DNA of 64,000 bases from Morinoia aosen (taxonomy: Eukaryota > Arthropoda > Malacostraca > Amphipoda > Talitridae). A program made the translations under genes and the position numbers. Below, in pieces: positions 59,586 to 64,000 of this stretch; position 1 is the stretch's first letter; the number at the start of each line of letters is the position of its first letter. Under the pieces are notes generated by a model. The model was not told the DNA's origin. It searched no databases and worked only from the letters and a program-made list of their open reading frames with translations. The DNA is taken from assembly GCA_030386875.1 (NCBI GenBank), contig CM059567.1, positions 53,676,020 to 53,740,019 on the forward strand. The letters are read 5' to 3'.

Positions 59586-60800
59586 CACATTGCACCTCCA
59601 GTTGCTCATTGTCATGAGTTGGTGAAGCAAGGCAGCCGTCAAGCATTGTTGGCTTGCAAGGCCACTCGTCGATTGTTTTTGGCCATGTAATGTTTCACTT
59701 ATGGAAGCATATGAATATCTTTCTTCGAGGTGCAACAAAGGCTATTCTGTTCCAATTGACAAAAACTTAGACGGCGTGGTGCTTTTCGTCGCCTCTGGTT
59801 TCACTTTTTTTGTACAGATGAATCATGTACGATTTCGAGAACTTTATCTTTGTTCTTGCGTCTATTTACTCTCAGCGCTTGTTGGAGAGAGAAATTTTTC
59901 TCCAATAGAGATGATTCTTTGCAAGCGAATCAAAATTGCAAGTGATACGAAAACTTGGCTATTCTATACTCGACTGTATTGTTGATTATACTTCCTGTTA
60001 TTTATTTCTCTGGCTTGGGGAAAAAATGACGTGATTCACTGCCTCAGTTAAGAAAGTACTAGACGTTTGAGCATTATCTTACCGTGCTTACAATTCGAAT
60101 TTGAGATTTTTTATCTGATCAAGTTAAAATGGTATCATATGAGTGTGTTCATTCATTCTCCATGAAACTCTACATCATAAATTATTTCGCAGAATGAGGC
60201 TTACATTCCGCATAAAACGATAACTTGGTAGTTTTGCTGCGTAGCAAGAAGAATGGGCATGCGTCATGGCATGGTTATTCGCATTACGAACAATAAAACT
60301 TTTGAGTGAATCAATCTCATAATTGCAATATTAATGCAAAATTTTTCATCACATCCGAGTGTAAAGTGCTGCTTGAACACCTGGTAGCTTCCCAGCACCT
60401 CTGCTCTCCCTGCTAAGCAGGTGAACGCATTTCTGCGTTGAAATATATTTCAACCCAGAAATGTTGTTTATACAGTATTTGTGAGCTCGATTTTTATGGT
60501 GAAGGTGAATTTTTCCCGTTTGAGGCGTGTCTGGCGGCTCTAAATAATTACCATTCGTAGTTACCAAAATAATTAAATAATTACCAACAGCCCTGCATGG
60601 GACGGTCCTGAGCAAATCTGCTTCATGTACTCACGTTGTGGTGAGTACTACTACTAACACTATTATTGCTAAATTTCCTAATTCTCGTGCCGGTGTTTCA
60701 GTAAGAGATATAAATTCTGTATCATATCATTATATTCTGTAGAATGTTAATTTTTCTGTATTCTGTAGAACCGATTCTATAGAATTTCTCTAAAGATTAT
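59586..60800. other. Non-coding stretch, no recognised feature
   Basis: A short block ATTCTGTAGAA recurs near 60733-60785. Confidence 0.4.
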
Positions 60801-62051
60801 AGCATCGTAACTATTCAGTCCTACTCTCCATGTTCATACTCTCCATGTCCCTACTCTCCAGGTCCCTACTCTCCATGTTCCTACTCTCCATGTCCCTACT
60901 CTCCATGTTCCTACTCTCCATGTCCCTTCTCTCCATGTCCCTACTCTCCATGTTCCTACTCTCCATGTCCCTACTCTCCATGTCCCTTCTCTCCATGTCC
61001 CTACTCTCCAGGTCCCTACTCTCCATGTCCCTACTCTCCAGGTCCCTACTCTCCATGTTCTTACTCTCCATGTTCCTACTCTCCAGGTCCCTACTCTCCA
61101 GGTCCCTACTCTCCATGTTCCTACTCTCCATGTTCCTACTCTCCATGTCCCTACTCTCCATGTCCCTTCTCTCCATGTCCCTTCTCTCCATGTCCCTTCT
61201 CTCCATGTCCCTTCTCTCCATGTCCCTTCTCTCCATGTCCCTACTCTCCATGTTCCTACTCTCCATGTTCCTACTCTCCATGTTCCTACTCTCCATGTCC
61301 CTACTCTCCATGTCCCTACTCTCCATGTCCCTACTTTCTATGTTCCTACTTTCTATGTTCCTACTCTCCATGTTCCTACTCTCCATGTTCCTACTCTCCA
61401 TGTTCCTACTCTCCATGTCCCTTCTCTCCATGTCCCTACTCTCCAGGTCCCTACTTTCTATGTTCCTACTTTCTATGTTCCTACTCTCCATGTCCCTACT
61501 CTCCATGTCCCTACTCTCCATGTCCCTACTCTCCATGTCCCTACTCTCCATGTCCCTACTCTCCATGTCCCTACTCTCCATGTCCCTACTCTCCATGTCC
61601 CTACTCTCCATGTCCCTACTCTCCATGTCCCTACTCTCCATGTCCCTACTCTCCATGTTCCTACTCTCCATGTCCCTACTCTCCATGTCCCTACTCTCCA
61701 TGTCCCTACTCTCCATGTCCCTACTCTCCATGTCCCTACTCTCCATGTCCCTACTCTCCATGTCCCTACTCTCCATGTCCCTACTTTCCATGTCCCTACT
61801 CTCCATGTCCATACTCTCCATGTCCATACTCTTAATGTCCCTACTCTCTATGCATGTCCATACTCTCCATGTCCCTACTCTCCATGCATGTCCCTACTCT
61901 CCATGTCCATACTCTTAATGTCCCTACTCTCTATGCATGTCCTTACTCTCCATGTCCCTACTCTCCATGCATGTCCCTACTCTCCATGTTCCTACTCTCC
62001 ATGCATGGCCCTACTCTCCACTGGAGAGCAGAGCACCGTAACTATCCAGTC
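60801..62051. repeat. 15 bp minisatellite (about 80 units) bracketed by 20 bp direct repeats
   Basis: The array (60821-62021) has unit CTACTCTCCATGTCC with CCATGTTC, CCAGGTCC, CCTTCTC and TTTCTATG variants. Left flank AGCATCGTAACTATTCAGTC (60801-60820) and right flank AGCACCGTAACTATCCAGTC (62032-62051) match at 18 of 20. The right end has an 83 bp higher-order unit containing ATGCATG and CTTAATG, and closes with CTCTCCACTGGAGAG, a perfect 6 bp stem. The centre (about 61490-61790) is nearly homogeneous. The 339-362 codon ORFs (MESRD and LLSMS repeats) are artefacts. Confidence 0.95.
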
Positions 62052-63612
62052 ATATACCCAACATTGTGCAAGTTATTTTATTTTATTTTTCAGCTATTTT
62101 TCCGACCGTTTAAGCTCGACCAATTACTAAGAACAGTTAACTTTCAATTTATTTCCATTTTTAAAACAACAATTGTGTTATACACCCATTCAGTTAGGGT
62201 AATATCCTCGTATACTGGGAAAGGAGCTAAATTAATACCTGGATTCTTAGCCATTAACAATATTACTGAATGAAACGCGTCCTCGACAAGAAATGCTATT
62301 CTTAAGTTAGAATGAAGGTAAAACAGGTTCTTGGCTACGTTCTGCTGTTCTGTATTGCGTTGTGGGACAGCAGCGCTGGCATTTCTCCCACTGATCAATC
62401 CGCCGCCACCCACATCACTTAAGGTTGCGTTCTGGAGATGATCAGCGAAATATTTTAAGTCTGCATCGAAAACAGCTTTCAAGTTGAGCGAGTAAAATAT
62501 GCGAGTAAAATTCAAAACGTTTTGATTATTATACGTATTATAATCGTAAGATCGTACGGTGACTGTTGTACGTTACGACGCATAAAAAAATGCTCTAATC
62601 CAGGCCCTGAAGTCCTTGAGCTGTCTTCAAATGAAACACCGATGCCACACCGAGGTGCGTTGCTCCGGAAGGAAGAAAATCTGCTCGTGCTAAGGCAGAT
62701 GACCTGATTCGTTTACGAGCATGACGAGCAGTAAGAACGTTTGTTAATTTGGAAGATGTTCTGCCCTTGAGATGTGTTCCATGGCCCTCACTTTCCATTG
62801 AGCTACACTGAACCTTTGCTCCTCTTCAATTACAGACGCAAACTCATTGTATTCGACTTGAAAAAGGAAATGAAAACAGCGCCATCCGAACGCAATGAAA
62901 ATAAACGGGGAACTTCGAGCCATTGAGTCTCCTTCGGTCTCGCATTATCTTCATTTTAGGTGATTTTTTCTCCGTGAAAGTAAGTGCCAACCTCGTAACG
63001 TCTTTTGATTGGTTACCGTGGTGAAATCCTACTTGAACCTGAGGCTAACTTTCAAAGTAATAAGTTATGTATGTATATAATGTATGTAATGCATGTATGT
63101 ACCATGTGACGAACTTCGAATTCGGTATGTAATGTGCGAGTGTTAACAGTTTCTCTTATTTTTCGCTGGTGATACTTTAAATTCCTTGAGCGGAAGTTTC
63201 TGCTCAACTATCCCCAATATTTAATTAGATAGCATGCATTTTCAAGTATTTCGCCGCCATGTCTGGAAAAATAAACTCGACACAGGCCCTCTTTTCGTGA
63301 CGGTGAGTTGGATTTCTCAAGTGTTGGTTCAGTAAGCAACGCTGCTCGGATATTTTTAAAGCCTGCACTTGTCCTCGAGGGAGGCACTGTACAGCTACAT
63401 TTCTCCTTGCTTCTTTACTTCGTATAACTCCTATATCCATGCTATTTTTGGGACATGGTCATTTTTGAAGATAACTGAGTAGAGTAAAAAGTTTGATAAG
63501 CACTGTGGTTGGGTTCACTTTTATCGAGGTTTTATTTCATTAAATGCTAAGGTTTTTTATTAACACGTTTGTCAAATAATTGACATGAAGCTAGGCCCAA
63601 GAGTGACAGTAA
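62052..63612. other. Non-coding stretch, no recognised feature
   Basis: A 123-codon minus ORF (62144-62515) reads protein-like but matches no family I know. A short ATGTATGTA-rich run lies at about 63065-63100. Confidence 0.4.
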
Positions 63613-63957
63613 ATCTCCTCAGTGGAATGCAACTATTGCATCTACGGGAATTTGTGCTTCCCGGTGGAATATGTGCGCTCCCGAGCTTAAACTTAGGTAG
63701 GCATTCCTTATATTGAAATAAATAGGTTTTGTGTTTTGTTACGGACAATCTTTGTTTTTTTTTTGTTCTCTGCTGTGCTTTTTTAACACCTACTACTTTC
63801 TTCTTCATGAAATTCTTTCTCAACTTACTGTTTCATGTTCCTTATGCATAGATTCTGCACTTCCTTATCTCCATCCTAAATAGTGCCTTCCTATTTCATG
63901 TCTTTGAAACGCCTATATTGCGGTTTGGAAGGCTTGAACTAATATCTAATCTAATCT
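63613..63957 (+). mobile_element. SINE-like family, copy M
   Basis: AATCTCCTCAGTGGAATGCA-type 5' end, GCTCCCGAGCTTAAACTTAGG, AATAAA at 63717-63722 with a T/GT-rich run after it, CTCCATCCTAAATAGTGCC, and the tail TAATATCTAATCTAATCT. Confidence 0.85.
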
Positions 63958-64000
63958 TTCAGATTACTTCTGTTACGTTCGTATTTTTCATCAATATTAG

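Noticed and set aside
60811-61918. ORFs of 338 and 362 codons (MESRD and LLSMS repeats)
   Set aside because: Same artefact in the 15 bp array.
62144-62515. 123-codon minus ORF
   Set aside because: Reads somewhat protein-like but has no recognisable motif; left unannotated.
1-64000. tRNA, rRNA or other structured RNA genes
   Set aside because: I looked for B-box (GGTTCGANNCC) and cloverleaf signals and saw none convincing; a covariance search was not possible.

Overview
The window looks like arthropod nuclear DNA, most likely from a crustacean. It is AT-rich, almost entirely non-coding, intron-like, and crowded with minisatellites and short dispersed repeats. I cannot name the species from the sequence alone. 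The only gene I can identify firmly is dual oxidase (Duox, + strand). Three consecutive internal exons at 33654-33841, 44327-44534 and 46503-46669 encode the N-terminal part of its peroxidase-homology domain. Reading phases join exactly across both introns (phase 0, then phase 1), and the predicted peptide closely follows the arthropod Duox family. Further exons must lie outside the window, or are inside it but too small or divergent for me to see. Everything between the exons is therefore intron or flank of this gene, or intergenic DNA upstream of 33 kb.

Layout: 0-33 kb is non-coding apart from one unresolved ORF-rich island (24.65-25.45 kb). It holds tandem arrays of 22, 25, 18, 21, 20, 48, 51 and 46 bp units, SINE-like insertions, and a 1.85 kb LTR-like element inserted into a SINE copy (21058-22907). 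From 33.6 to 46.7 kb are the Duox exons, a 10.5 kb intron with a 26 bp x 68 array, and a 2.0 kb intron. From 46.7 to 64 kb there are a two-phase 15/18 bp array, 83, 49 and 52 bp arrays, a 15 bp x 80 array bracketed by direct repeats, and more SINE copies.

Two interspersed families dominate. The first is a ~350 bp SINE-like element: about 14 copies with a 5' part plus 3' fragments, all on the + strand, three of them with perfect 14-15 bp target-site duplications. Several copies carry an AATAAA hexamer followed by a U/GU-rich tract. The second is a ~215 bp MITE with TIRs resembling CACTTTRACCGCA and, in one clean copy, a TTTA target duplication; it occurs in both orientations.

The most unusual observation is that two of the three Duox exons (first and third) have short tandem duplications that begin inside the exon end and copy the 5' splice site two or more times into the intron. 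The copies form runs of decoy donors whose use would frameshift or truncate the protein. Long ORFs lying in the tandem arrays are artefacts of stop-free repeat units and are not annotated as genes.
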